Shown here: positions 38,706-51,600 of the stretch, in pieces
Layout of the letters: every line of letters starts with the position of its first letter
Numbering within the stretch: the stretch's first letter is position 1
From: Lithospermum erythrorhizon
Lineage: Eukaryota; Streptophyta; Magnoliopsida; Boraginales; Boraginaceae
Assembly: GCA_019722365.1 (NCBI GenBank)
Contig: JADFUC010001905.1
Location: 18,586-82,585, forward strand
Length of the DNA: 64,000 bases
Direction: 5' to 3'
The notes under the pieces: generated by a model
Told to the model about the DNA's origin: nothing
The model's input: the letters and a program-made list of their open reading frames with translations, nothing else
Databases searched by the model: none
Position numbers and translations under genes: made by a program

Positions 38706-40360
38706 GCTCGATAAAAAAGGTAGTATATGAAATCGAACTCATGATTTCACTGCATCACAAGTTCACATACTTCGGCCAATTTGGCCATCCTCATGATTTC
38801 CAATTCTATTTTAATTTGTAGAGCGTGATCAAATTGGAGCATTTTATTGTGTGCAGTTAGTTCCTAACGAATTCACATATCGCACTGAGACCCCACCCAT
38901 AGTTCATCCTCAAAATCAAACATTCTACGCAATCAATATTTACAATTACTATATGCAAAATGTTATGTGGGTCAAGACTGCGTTAGAAATATGAATTCAA
39001 CATACGACGATGTGTTGAATATTTTAACAAAGTTTGGTATTTGAAGGATAAAATTTTGCCTATAAAAGGCATGTCATTTTGCATATGAAAAGTGCACTGT
39101 AGTTAAGAAAATATATACTTTTCTTATCCTTCTTTTCACTTCGAAAGTACTAATAATATCATAGTAGCGTAATAATTCTAAATTAGTAGTATCATATTAA
39201 TTCGAGCTATTTAATACCCGATTTTATAACACGTTATCACATTTATCATCTCATAGTGTGCCAGCTAATAGGTATATTATCTATCCTTATCACTTTTGAT
39301 ATTTATTTTGTTATATGTTTTACCCCTATTATAGATAACTGGCAATATGTCAAGTATTCTATAACCAGAGCCTATTATGTATAACCGCTATACGCCAAGT
39401 ATTCTGGTAATCGTGAGCGTTTATTATTTATTATTGTCGTTATTTTATTATTGTCGTTATTTGCTACTGTTATAGTAAACTGGCATCTCGTCGAGTGACC
39501 TATAACTAGTAGTTTTTATTATTGTTATTCTTTTATCTTGCTCATGTTATAAAGAACTGCACCGAAATGATCTATAAATGGGGCTTGTTTATTATTTTTA
39601 TTTTTCTCTTATTATGGAAAACTGTATCCCGTCGTTGCCTGTATTATTTTGAGCGAGTTAAATCTCCATATCGGTTTATTTACTTACTAACTTGGTGGAG
39701 GTATAAAAACACCCTACTTATATTATTATCTCACTATCAAGGCCATCTTATTTTATTTGTTATCGATACGAATTATTTGTTTATAACCACGTGTATTATA
39801 TTATCATACGTGTCCATGACGTATAGATCAGTATTATGTGCATTCTAAATCTACATCATATTTTAACACACTTAAAATATTTTCCTTCCCATTTTTCTAA
39901 ATAAAGAATGAATAAAGAAATTAATATTTTTTCTATCCTCAAACAAATAACCAGAATAAAACAAGAACAATAATCTTATTACCTCAAAATTTCACTTATA
40001 ACAACAATGTCTTTCCACATTTCTAAACATCTTTCTCAAAAGTATTTTATAAACAGATTCAAAATGGCAAAATGTTTTCTAGTATTTGTCAATATAACGG
40101 CACTCTCTCTTTCATAATTGGTTTTATTAAAGTCAAGAGATAAGCAAGTGGAATGATGAAGATTTTGGTAATTAGCATTTTACCATTTCTAATCTTAGCT
40201 CGATTGTTTATTTTTGTTTCGGGATGAGATTTCATGAAGAATGAATATTGTATTTGTAATTGGAATAAGATTTCAATCTATGTATTGATTACATGAATGT
40301 AATATTGAATAAAATGTCATTTTATATTGATTATGTTTGTTTGTGGATTTAGATATAACA
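38706..40360 (+). other. Spacer and probable 5' LTR/leader region of the Copia element
   Basis: AT-rich. From about 39,240 to 39,520, similar phrases recur (ctggcaatatgtcaagtatt; ctggcatctcgtcgagtgac; ttattattgtcgttattt twice), as in a Copia LTR. A leader runs into the gag start at 40,361. LTR ends and PBS could not be fixed, and no 3' partner LTR was identified. Confidence 0.35.
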
Positions 40361-43300
40361 ATGTCCAACTATAAGCTCAACTCGCTTCCTTTCTAAACTC
40401 TCTAAAGGAGACAACTATATGTCTGGGCAAACAAAGTTATAAGATATCTCGATGTAAAGGGTCAAAAAATTCTCACTGAATAGATAATGCAAAACATCAT
40501 AAATGATCGGAAAGAGAAAAGAAAAGTAAGAACTTTACATGAAAAATTCCAAAGCCATAAGACTAATGATGTACCTATCTTGATGATACTCTACAATTAG
40601 AATATCCGAACGTAGGCGATCCTAAGTTCTTGGCTGATTTAACCCAAAGAAAGATTTGATACCTGCAAAGTTCTTTTACCATAAAGAATCGGTTTAACGG
40701 AACAAACCGAGGTTCCAAGACTTTAAAAGTGTCGCGATTACAACTCGCTTTGTTTAAAATTGTATCACAATTAGAATATCAGGTAAAGAATCGGAGTGGG
40801 AAAATTAGAAAAAATCGCTAACGCTTATGTATCACAAATATCATTGCAAGAACAATATAGAACGCGGAATATAAAAATATTCAGACTGTGCATGCCCTTT
40901 TGATGGTAGAAAAGAATAATAAAGTTTTGGTTTAAAAAACCATCAGCCATTTACCATCGGGACAATGGTATTTCCGTAAGTAAATGCAACGACTTTTGGC
41001 GGTCGCAAAGTGTTACGACGATTCAGAGGTCGAGGCTCGTCAAGGTCACCGTGTAATTTTCGTGGTCGAGGTCGTGACGTGGTTTCGTGAATTATAATAG
41101 ACTCACTGCACTACCCAAACTCCATGCTAAAAAGTGTAAGAAAATCCAAGAAGCGTTCATTGAAAAACAATGACAATTTGTGTTACGATGCCGAAAGAAA
41201 GTGTCACTGTCTAGGCGCAGGGACGCTTAATATCTTCAGAAAAGATATAAAGCATCTATAGAAGAAAAGGAAAAGGAAAAGAAAAGCGAAGTCAACTTTA
41301 ATGAACATGAACCCGGTGGACGACTCACATTCGAGTCGTGAGACTTCGGTGACGGAACAAATGAAATGAACTTAGATTAAAAGAAAATTTGATACGCATT
41401 TAACTACTTTATGTTTCGAATTGAATGTGATGAATAACCTTTCAAAATTGATATGTGTGACATTAGTATGTAAATGCTTTTCTTTATATCTACGAAATAC
41501 TAATGCTGATTATATGTCAGGTTGATTTACTCTCTCTTAAGTCTTATATCATTACAAGTTTCAAAAGCATATTTAAATACTTAAAACTCGTTGTGAGCTC
41601 AGAGATCCTGCATACTGTGAACAACCCACACAACTCAAGAAGCTAATACATATTTTAATCGACATCAATCCTACCAAAAACAAGATTAATAATTCTAAAG
41701 TCCCGCAGATTGACAAGGATCGTGTAATGCCATGTTCATATTACCAAATGGAACAAAATTTGTCATTAATTTGACGCTTTGTATTCAAGTCAAAAAGAAC
41801 TTTATTAAGTTTTAATGACATATATCGTCATGGTATTTATATCAACAATAATTGAAGGTAATATGAAATACATCTCAGATATCAAGTAAGTGGCTCGGGG
41901 GAAAAAGAAAATATTAGAGAAACTACCTAAATTACTCTTCCTCCGGATTATACGGTCATCCCTGGAAAGGTTTAGCAGATTGGTCAAATGCAATACGCTG
42001 AAGCTTATTCTCTAGAAAATTAATAACTAGGTACTTAATTACTTGTAAACTTCACACGGAATCACCTGCATTTCGAAAGAATTCAAGTGATATATGTAGA
42101 CCTATCCATCCACCATCTCGATTCATTCGTATTTTATGGTATTAATCGATGCATCTAGTGTATGGTCACATGTTTGTTTATTGTCAAGTCAGATATGGCA
42201 TTTGCAAGATTTCTTGCTCAAATAATCAAATTAAGAGCACAATTTCCGATTATACTTATGTTAAAGCTGGGACATTAACGCCTGTGAATTTACATCGTAA
42301 TCTTTAATAATTATTAGCCAAGTCAATTGGAATTATCATGGAACATCCAGTCACATGCGCATACACAAAATGGTTTAGCCGAATCTATTAATTAAACGCC
42401 TTCAGATATCATGACCATCATAACGAACAAAAATTACCGCCATTATACGGGGTCACGTAATTCATATGTTGCATCATTAATACGCTTAAGACCATGTGCT
42501 AACTACAAACATACCCATATAAAACTTGCAATTGGTCAAGAACTGACATTTCCCATCTAAAGATTTTTGGTCAGGCAACATGTAATTGGCCAGCTCCATC
42601 ACAAAGAACAGCATTGACCCCAGCGAGGTCAGTATATACGTGGTGTACGCTCACCCTATTATTAGATATCTTGAACCTTAACAGCGATGTTTTTTCAGTA
42701 AGGCTCACGATTGTCATTTCGACGAGATAATTTTTCCTCCTTTTAGAGAGAAAAGAAACAATTAAATGACATAACGTGGTAATGCGCTATCTTACCTGTG
42801 ATCGGGGATTCCTCAGATAATAAATCACGGGAAGAAATGTAAAGAAAATTGTGCAATTTACAAGGCTTAGCAAATCAATTCAAGCTAGATCTATTTACTC
42901 ATATGAAAAGAGTGACAAAGTCACATGTATCAAATATTACTCCTTCTCAGATTGAATTCACAAAATGGGATTTAGTAAAAGACATCCAAGACGCCTCAAG
43001 CTGCCGTCTATGGGTTCCAAGGATAAAATCCGAAAAAGAAAAGTAAGCGGCAGAAAAGACGGAGGATAATGAAAAGCCATCTCTGATAAAGACACTAAAT
43101 GATACCCATAAGCCCGTGATAGAAAAAACGTAGTTTCTCAAGAAGAGCAAGATGATGAAAATGCAGATCATTGATAAATTTAAACTCGAAAATAAGAATG
43201 ACATCTCGAGATTTCTATCAATTATGTTAATACAGAACTCTTTGGAACCGGAAAAATAAGCATATCGATGAAATATTTGCATTCTCCATCGTGATATGAA

Positions 43301-45000
43301 TGAGTGAAATTGAAAATGATAATCCCGAACTCCGCATTCGTGGTCGAATGTCATGTCACTCGACACAAAATGGAAAGACGCAATAGATACCGAATTGAAA
43401 TCTCTTAAAATCGAAAAGTATTTGGGCTTATCAGACTATTCCCGCGTATGAAACCCGCTGGTTATAAGCGGGTATTTGCGGAAAACGAAATGAGAAAAAC
43501 GAGATCAGAAGATACAAGGCCTGCCTCATTACACAAGGCTTTTCTCAAAGACTCGGAATCGACATGGTGCAATCCTATTCTCCAAGTATGACGCCATTAC
43601 TTTTCGTTATTTAATGTCTGTCAAAGATCTAATAATCTCGATATGCATCTTAGATGTTGCTTACAACCTATTTATACGGATCACTTGATAAAGGATATAT
43701 ACATGAAAATTTTGAAGATTTAAAATGATTGAAACATCTAAACTTGTGGAAATGTAATGCAATTAGGTCAGTAAAGATCACTTTATGGGTTAAAACAATC
43801 CCATTTAACGCGTATAATAGACTAAGTGAAGATGACAAAGAGGGACTACGGAATAATCCTATTTCGGTTCTCAGATTTTTATAAAGAAAGAAGATTCGTT
43901 TTGTAATCATCATAGCTTCCCATGTTACGATCTAAATATTATTGGAACTAATAAAGAAATCAAAGAAGCAACGAATTACTTAAAGCAGTGAATTAAAATG
44001 AAAGATCCGGGAGCACTAAGCTCAGCTGTTTAGAAATTGAGTACACTAAAAATGGTATTTGCGCACCAATCAAATTACATGTAAAGAGATAAATGTTTAA
44101 CATGGATAAGGCAAACCTTTAAGTAATTCCCTCTGGCTGACAGGCAGAACACTCAATATTGAAAAAGGATCGTTCCGTCCTAAGGAAGAAAATGAAGAAG
44201 ATCTTGATACTGAAGTACCATACCTCAGTGCAATTGGAGCCTTAATGTATCTTGCTAATTGTACAAGACCTGATATAGCTTTTGCAGTGAATTTACTAGC
44301 AAGATTTAGTTCTTGTCCTACAAAGAGACATTGGAAAGGGATAAAACATATATTTCGATATCTTCGAGGTACGTCTGATCTTGGTTTGTTTTATCCTAAC
44401 AATACAAAACCAGTTTTGCTTGGTTATGCAGATGTTATTTTGTCGATCCACATAATGCTAAATCATAGAATGGATATGTATTTACATACGCTATTAATCG
44501 CAATATCTCGAGATCCCAAAAGCGCATTAATTTCAGAAAATCTCCTCAAACCATGCTAAAGTAGTCAGTTTCATTTAAGCAAAAGTTGTTAGAATAAGCA
44601 GATCGGGTGACACATATACAAGATACGTCTGGCCTACCAACTGATAAGAGTCCAACAATATTGTACGAAGATAATGCTGCATGTGTTACTCAGATAAAAG
44701 AAGGCTATATCAAAAATGACAGAACCAAACACATCCCCCCAAAGTTCTTTTCGTTCACTCAAGAACTTGAAAGAAACAAGGAGGTAGATATCCAAAGATA
44801 TCCGCTCACGCGATAATGCAGCGTATCTCTTCACAAAGGCTCTTCCGACATCGCCAAGAAGTTAATATTCAAAGTATCGGGAATGCGTCACTTTCGAGAT
44901 CTTTTGAAGAACTACCTATGTTTCATCGGTGGGGAGATACCGTCAGATTTTCCTCGCGAGGCTTTATCCCACCTGCCTCTTATAGCGTAACGACTCCGCC
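40361..45000 (+). mobile_element. Ty1/Copia retrotransposon coding region, degraded
   Basis: Gag, integrase, RT and RNase H occur in the Copia order. Gag starts at 40,361 (MSNYKLNSLPF, then WANKVIRYLDVKG after a frameshift). A zinc knuckle of CCHC type is near 41,190-41,215. The integrase part has IHPPS, VLIDAS, NGLAES- and LAIGQE-like stretches (42,100-42,540). RT has ITQGFSQR, IDMVQSYSP and AYNLFIR/YGSLDKGYIHENF-like codons (43,520-43,720). RNase H has TRPDIAFAVN, LYEDNAAC and RTKHIPPKFF (44,260-44,750). Most of it is frameshifted, but 44,161-44,432 and 44,656-44,800 are clean. The 3' end runs into a different element near 45,000. Confidence 0.88.
44161..44816 (+). pseudogene. Copia RT/RNase H C-terminal segment
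   Basis: The open stretch 44,161-44,432 encodes about 90 residues including YLANCTRPDIAFAVN, WKGIKHIFRYLRGT and LLGYAD, the conserved end of Copia RT and start of RNase H. A frameshift follows, the catalytic middle is scrambled, and a second clean stretch resumes with TILYEDNAACVTQIKEGYIK, RTKHIPPKFF and EVDIQ. The last part (NAAYLFTKALPT-like) is again shifted. Confidence 0.85.
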
Positions 45001-45672
45001 CAAGTCGCCGCCCTCAAAGTTAAGGTCAATAACAACTGCATACCGTGAGTCACCGATCGGATGGACGACAACATAAAAGATTCTCATTTGACATTAATAA
45101 TAATAAAAATACACTTTGACCATCGCGTTAACTAACAATATATACAATAAAACAACGAACAACATAATAAGGCAATTCACCTTAATAATACAACTCAAAG
45201 ATACACAAGAATCCAAAATACAACATGTGAGTATGAAACCGTACTCCCTCAATGAAATACAATACCTAAGTCTAAATAAATATACAAATCGACAACAAAA
45301 GTGGAAATGACTCACGGCGACCTTTACGCCACCACCGCCTCATCTACGATCTTCAATCACCCTATCAATGCAAATTTTCAACAACCTAAGGATCAACCTC
45401 TTAGAACCTAGCATAAAAATCCGCCCATGAGAAAAACGGATTACTTATTAAGTTCGAAAGGAATACAAATACCACGTACTGATCCCCTACATATACATAT
45501 TCATACTTTATATAAATAATATATGCTTATACATCAACCAAAGCTTAACAATGGAATAATACCACAACTCACATAGAATCCTCTTTATAATGATGTTACA
45601 TAATACTATACACACAAGCTTATAATCATAAATAACGAGTATTCATTCAGAAATAAGACACAAAGTCATCAA

Positions 45673-45809
45673 ATGAGGAATCCACCTCCAAGTAATACAC
45701 ATATGAGGAATCCACCTCCAACAATACACACACATGAGGAATTCACCTCCAAATAATACACATATGAGGAATCCACCTCCACATAATCAGATGAGGCCTC
45801 CACCTCCAT
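45673..45809. repeat. Minisatellite, five units of about 30 bases
   Basis: The word atgaggaatccacctcca recurs at 45673, 45703, 45734, 45764 and (shortened and changed) 45791, with acacat-type spacers. It lies within the LTR-like block. Confidence 0.93.
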
Positions 45810-46009
45810 CCTCCCGACCGAGGTTAAGAATTCCCCTCTATGTGCATATCACACCAAACCTCCCGACCCACGGGGCTACCCACAATATGCATTACCCACA
45901 CCAAACTCCCGGCCGAGGTCACCACCGCCTCCGCAAATAACACACAAGGCAATCAAAGCACATCCGCACAATATCATAACATGAATCATATTCACAACTA
46001 TCTCATAAT

Positions 46010-46135
46010 ACAAATCATAATCTCAATTATCTCATAATATACCTCATAATCTCAATTATTTCATCATATGAATCATAAATCAGAATTTACACATAATATC
46101 AATCATAATCTCAATTATTTCATAATATGAATCAT
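46010..46135. repeat. Degenerate AT-rich tandem repeat
   Basis: The phrase aatcataatctcaattat(c/t)tcat occurs at least three times, with shorter variants from 45,970, forming an irregular array of about 30-base units inside the LTR-like block. Confidence 0.75.
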
Positions 46136-47019
46136 AATCACACAATACACATATCAGAATAGTCCCAAGACAACACATGCAAAATATATAACATAATATA
46201 TATGAAAGGTCCCCATCGTGAGATTTGTACTCACCTCGAGCCCAAAAGCAGTAATGATGACTCCCCCAGCAAATTCCTCGCAAGGATCCAGCCCAACTCC
46301 TATTCACAGCCTATACATTATAACACATTTTGTAGAATAACCCTATTAGCATCTATATAAACCCCTGAGCGTTATACCACGCCTCACGATTCAAATTTAC
46401 AACCCTTTTACAATCATCCTATCCCCAAGATCGTATACACTTTAATATTCCAACATAACTATATATTCTAATCGCCAACTTCAGAAAATCTCAATATTCG
46501 GTCATCGCCTTTATTACTCTAACAATAACACTTTAAGCACATTCTAATCAATCCAACAATCAATTGACAACTAATTAATCCATTAAATACAACGCCTAAT
46601 TCAAACGCTAAATGCTATACCTAACTTTCCTCAAACTTTCAACCCAATTCTACCTATCCATATCCAAAACCAATAATTCTATACCAAAAACAACTATATT
46701 AAAGTCCTCCTTCTAACCTCATATTACAATTTAAAAGTTCATTTAAGAAAAAGTCAATAAAAGTCAACCCTTAATCTACACCACTTTCTGACCTCAATAA
46801 TCACTCAAAATCACCACTAAGCCCCTATACGACAACAGATAACATTTCTATACCATAATATATCCAAGATCTAAAAGTCAACAAAAATACATGAAAGTCA
46901 ACTCTTCAAACCTTCCAAGAATCTCAAAAGATTCGACCTTCTTACCTGTGATAATGCATTTAGGATTTACTTGTGGAGAGAAAATCCACAACTTTGTTCT
47001 TGAATTTAGGCTTAATAAT

Positions 47020-48127
47020 CGACAACACCAATTTATATGCTCCGTGTCGAGTCCCGGATCGTGTCAAGTAATATAACGTAATAAGAACGCAGTATCGCCC
47101 TCACAAATTCCAATATATCAAATACCAGGGTCTTTTCTAATCCTTAATTAACTAATAATTCAAGAGTAAATTATTATCTAGACTAGTTTAACTAAATTGA
47201 CTCGTAACTTAAATTAACTAAACTAACTCGAATGCAAAGATGGATCAGACTTTCTTAATATTCGGCATAGTCAGACATGATTTCATCGGATCAAGCCGAT
47301 TCAACTTACCTAGTAGTTACTTATTAGTTCATAACAAAAGCATTCCTATACAATTGATATTACTTCTCAGTTAATACCAATTAAGTCTCCTAAGAAACTA
47401 ACTATATCTCTATGATAGCTTAAAATAGGAGATCTTTTTAATAACAGATGCTTATTAAATTGCACACGGCATTACCTATATCTCTATGGTAAATGAAACG
47501 TGTGTTCCGATATTAATCTGTAGTCGATAACCCTATTTCTAGCAATTAATCACTTATATGAACGACTTAATATTTGACATCAAGATATTAAATACTAATT
47601 ATGCACACACCTAATTATGAAACTCCAAATAAATTAACTCCAAGAAAATCAAATCATCCATCCAATCCATATCATGGTCCCGACTAATAATAAAACAATT
47701 CATAATAAAAGACATAAATAAATACACATGAAATTACTAGCATTCATCCCAATAATAAAAATAACTTGAATTAAAATATTCCAAAACCAATTAAAAGTAA
47801 TCAACTCCAACTCTAAAAAGCTCCAAATAAAGTTGGGCTGATGATTTCTTTTCTCGAAATGTAGACTTCCCTTTTTACTCTAACTTCTCCTCTTTATGTG
47901 CCTATAACCTAATAAAATACTGGGCCGAATCCCTTATTCTTAGATCACGACTCATGTAACTCTTAAAGGGACCTCATATCTTCAATTCCAGCCCGATTCC
48001 TTCAATTTTAAATCAGATAACCCGCCTAAACTCAAATAAAACGAAATAAATTATCGGATTAAGGTAAAAATAACATCAGCTAATAATGTAATTAGGCCTC
48101 AAAACACTATATTATAAACACTTATCA
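47020..48127 (-). repeat. 3' LTR of the minus-strand Athila element
   Basis: Begins (minus strand) with TGATAAGTGTTTATAATATAG at 48127 and ends in tggtgttgtc at about 47,020. It is collinear with the 54,258-55,349 copy, including the cattacctatatctctatgg block. Many single-base indels separate the two. Confidence 0.85.
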
Positions 48128-48180
48128 TACCCCCACATTCTAAGTTCTTGCTTGTCCTCAAGCAAAATGACATGAAACTA
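48121..48180 (-). promoter_or_regulatory. Polypurine tract of the minus-strand Athila element
   Basis: On the minus strand, tgcttgaggacaagcaagaa is followed by cttagaatgtgggggta just before the LTR start. This is the usual Athila polypurine tract for plus-strand DNA priming. Confidence 0.8.
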
Positions 48181-50039
48181 GACAAATTAAACATCCAAGC
48201 GATCTCTGGCACTTTTATATAACACGAGTTCTCACCAACAATCAATCATGAGTAACGACTCTTCCTACTTAGCTAAGCGTAATATCATCAATTCATCGAG
48301 TAGATAATTCCCTGCTAAGGAATTTCTACTTTCACATCTTCACTCAAACGTATCAAAAGGGTTAATGCTTTTGACGCCAATTCTTCCTCAATCATGAATG
48401 TTTCTACCATACGCTCAAGTTATACATCTATCAATCCATCAACAACGATGCAACATAAATCGGTCTTTATAGGTCAGAATGAGGCTTAGCTGGGCGGTAG
48501 GATAAATATTTGCCTGACTTAATACTTTCGAGAGAGTGAACTCAATTAATTATGTTGAAAATAGATGTCTAAACAACTACACTCGCAACCCAACATTCTA
48601 CATCTCATTTAAGTACCATCCTTCACTCGCTATATTACTTATTCATATTTTTCTTAAGGTTTTTTTTCATGTATACACCCAAAAACACCAAAGACACTTT
48701 TCATAATTCGCCGAGACACAATTTCTCTTCTCACTTCTGAGATCATATTTCTACTCATGTACTTCTCCACTTTTTTTTTCTTTTTTTTTTTTTTTTTTCA
48801 ATCTTCCAATGTTTTCTCCTTCCCCCACACTTGATTAATTCAAACTCTTAACAAGCCACAATTCAACATAGATAATTCAAAATTACACACCCCAAAAAGA
48901 GGGACAAATACGGTGCTATCAGTTTATAAAGCTTATAAGAGAATTCAAAAAAGAAAGGTCACTTAGCTCAAGTGGGGTTCACTAAATGATATTACATCTA
49001 AGTTAAATTTCTTTAGATAACGGATTATAACCTAAATGCCTTCATCATTTTTATATGCATACAAAGTAACAGAGCAGATTCAAACAAGTCTTAAGAATAC
49101 AAAAACATGATGTAGTATCACACCAAGAAAAGAAACTCCAAAGATAAAGCTTAGCAATGTAAATCTCACCGTGTAGGTATATCTACTCAACAAGAGTTAT
49201 CCACTAAACTTCAATCAAACATCACAACTACCTAAGAATGTCAAGTCAAAACTCAAATTAATCATGTAAAAATCATCACTTAAACGACATGCTGAATTTA
49301 CTACTGGATCCGTGATATATCAATTTATCCGCAAACTTCATACTTAAAGACACCATTACGCACTCTCTACACTTGAACAAGACATTGCCCTCAATGCATA
49401 AATACGAAATAAAAGTAAACAAGTAAAACTTCCCGACAAAAGGCGACTCCGCAACTGGGCAAAGGCGTGGACGGGAGGACAAGATCCTCCTCGCCGTCCA
49501 CCGCACAAAAATCGCCAGAATAAGTCCTCTTCGAAAGCATCCAATCTCCTGCCAGACAGAAATAAGCCGCTAACACCGATTCGCCCGATCCTCAAACACG
49601 CGAGTTCAGAGGCACACGAATCCTCGCTTTCAAATATAAATCAAGTAAGATTCGGGATAAATAAACGCAGATGCTGAGACGGAACAAAAGTGCGCAGGCG
49701 CCTAACCCATCTAACCCATAAAAACATCCTATATAGAAAAACTTTTGTTTCAAATGACCAAGCATCAATTTATCCGTGCGTAAAATAAATTACTAATAAT
49801 AATGCTCAAAAATACTTAAAACAAATGCCCAATCCGAGATCGCTTCCAAACACAACGAAATCGATTAAAGAATTAACGAACAAAACCGAAATCAAGTCTA
49901 AACACAACGATGAAATGTAAAGCCGGAAATTAAAGACATAACTAAAATAAATCAATAAAACCTAAATTAAAAATAAAGTGCCGGAAATTTGACCAACATA
50001 AAATTGAAAATTAAAAAATAAAATTAAACGAAACGTAAT
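48181..50039 (-). other. Athila 3' spacer, non-coding
   Basis: AT-rich spacer between the PPT and the GC island. It has a long T-run at about 48,769-48,800 and no recognisable frame. Athila elements often carry an env-like frame here; I see none. Confidence 0.55.
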
Positions 50040-50560
50040 ACGAATACACCGAGCTGGCAGCGGGATTCGCTGGAGTCGAGGCGCGGCCATCAGCAGCCGC
50101 GGGCGAAAGCGAGAACGAGGCGGAGATGCGAGCGACCGGAGTCATGCGATCGGAGGCGCGATCGAGCTGGGGCTTCTGGAGTCGCCAGGACTGCGATCAG
50201 CGAAAGGGCGCATCGATCTTTGAAGCGACCGCGGAGCCGCCGCGATGACTGGCGTCAAGGGATCTGGCTGCCAGGCGCGGATCTCGCGAGTCGGATGACC
50301 GGAATCGGGTCGGATGCCGACGGAAATTTCGCGACCTGGTCAGCCGATTGGCGATCAGCGGGGTTTCGCGCTGATTGGGGAGTCAGCAGGTATTTAATCG
50401 ACCGTGGCGGCGATTCGCCGTAGAAATGGGGATCGGCGAAAGTAGAGGCGAATCGACCGCGACCGAGGCGGGAGAAAGGAACAAGGGCCGGGTGATGGGC
50501 GACTAAGGGAGAGCGCGCGGCTCAGGAGCTCGCATTGAAAGGCCGGGCTGGGCTAATTGG
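50040..50560. other. GC-rich island within the Athila 3' spacer
   Basis: About 520 bases with very high GC and many CG dinucleotides (gcgatcg, gcgaccg, cggcgaa recurring) set inside AT-rich DNA on both sides. Short frames are open on both strands, including 67 codons on the plus strand at 50,220-50,423, but none is recognised. It is probably part of the element's spacer rather than a separate insertion, though the sequence does not prove this. Confidence 0.7.
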
Positions 50561-50899
50561 GGGGTCACTAGAGTCTCTTGAATTTCTTTTGATTTTTTTT
50601 TTTTTTTTGAATTAAAAATCGACCAGCGGCCAAGCACCGCCTCCGCTTGGCAACTAATCCGCCCGAAGATTATTTCCTATTAAAGCCCATCGACGGGTCA
50701 AAATTTGGACTCATTGGGCATCCAAACCGCCCCAAAACGTCACCACCTCAAATTTCACCCAAATTTTTATTTTTTATTATTATTTTTTTTACGACACACC
50801 TAAAACTAAGAAATAAAATAACTAGCAATCTAAAAGATTGGGTCGCTTCCCAATAAAGTCAGCTTACGCTTAACGCCTTTAGCCCGACGTAAGACCCTC

Positions 50900-51600
50900 A
50901 GACTCATTCAACGAAATGTGCACACAACATGACCACCGATACTCTTTCCACATGTCCACCATAATAATGTTTCAAGCGCTCACCATTGACCTTAAAAGTG
51001 CCCTTCTCCTCATGAAGTTATTTCCAATCAGCACTATATGGAAAAATTTGGGTAATAGTAAACTGGCCCGCACTATTTGGGATTTTAACTTTACCTCGGG
51101 AACAAATAGAAGTTCCGAATTAAACAACAAAACTTGTCATTCAACTTGAAACTCGCGAGGCGAGGATTCATGACACATTTAATTTTCTGGGTTCTGGCCT
51201 TTTGTAAATTTTGAATTTAAGCTCCTAAACGAACTCTTCAAGCTCATCGGGTATCCATCAATCTCTTTGCACCGCATCCTTCGTATCAAATTTAGAGATT
51301 TCACCGCCTAATGTGCTTTATGCTCAAGCTCCACCGGGAGGTGACAAGCTTTACTACAAACAAGACGATAAGCGAGACATGTACCATCAGTGCGTCTTAA
51401 ACGCAAAGAATACCCCCTTCTTTGGTACAACTTGTACCGCATCACCCAAGCAATCTATCTCAAATAGGATAAATTATACCTCGCATCCGTAAGCTTCGGT
51501 GAATTTCAGCCTCTTACCACCTCTTTCGAGATTAGGAATTAATTGCCTCGGTGCTGAATAAATGGATTCGCACCATCCTCAAGTAGTATTCGACGATTTA
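50900..51600 (-). pseudogene. Athila pol remnant: RT start joined to integrase C terminus
   Basis: On the minus strand, codons around 51,570-51,480 match the start of Athila RT (EDGANPFIQH, then ISKEVVR, KLTDAR and YPIS-like). Directly after, around 51,390-51,260, come codons of the integrase end (YRLV, KACHLPVELEHKA, KFDTKDAVQR, ELEEF), then FKVNGERLKHYYGG near 50,990-50,940. The RT palm and thumb, RNase H and the integrase zinc finger and catalytic core, roughly 2.5 kb in a full element, are absent. This is a large internal deletion, and the element cannot have been autonomous in this form. Confidence 0.75.

Larger units (their letters stand above)
45000..47019 (-). mobile_element. Gypsy LTR/leader-like block, minus orientation
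   Basis: G-poor plus strand, with the ACTCACCTCG box near 46,233 and repeated agtcaac words at 46,750-46,910, as in the 21,640-24,010 block. Its first about 420 bases (45,000-45,420) align with 63,550-63,980 in the same orientation, sharing tcaccgatcgg, gacaacataaaa, tttgacattaataat, aacgaacaacataat and caccaccgcctcatctac. It contains two minisatellites. I interpret it as the LTR end of a minus-strand element, truncated on the right by the Athila insertion at 47,020. Confidence 0.5.

Noticed and set aside
42947..43366. 139-codon minus-strand protein
   Set aside because: It is antisense to the Copia polyprotein, which is the recognisable coding strand here.
45734..45940. Proline-rich small protein
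   Set aside because: The frame is produced by translating a minisatellite and adjoining LTR DNA.
45673..46135. CRISPR-like array
   Set aside because: Repeats are continuous without unique spacers, lie in a plant LTR, and no cas genes exist.
50220..50423. 67-codon protein in the GC island
   Set aside because: High GC lengthens random frames; no domain, and frames are open on both strands.
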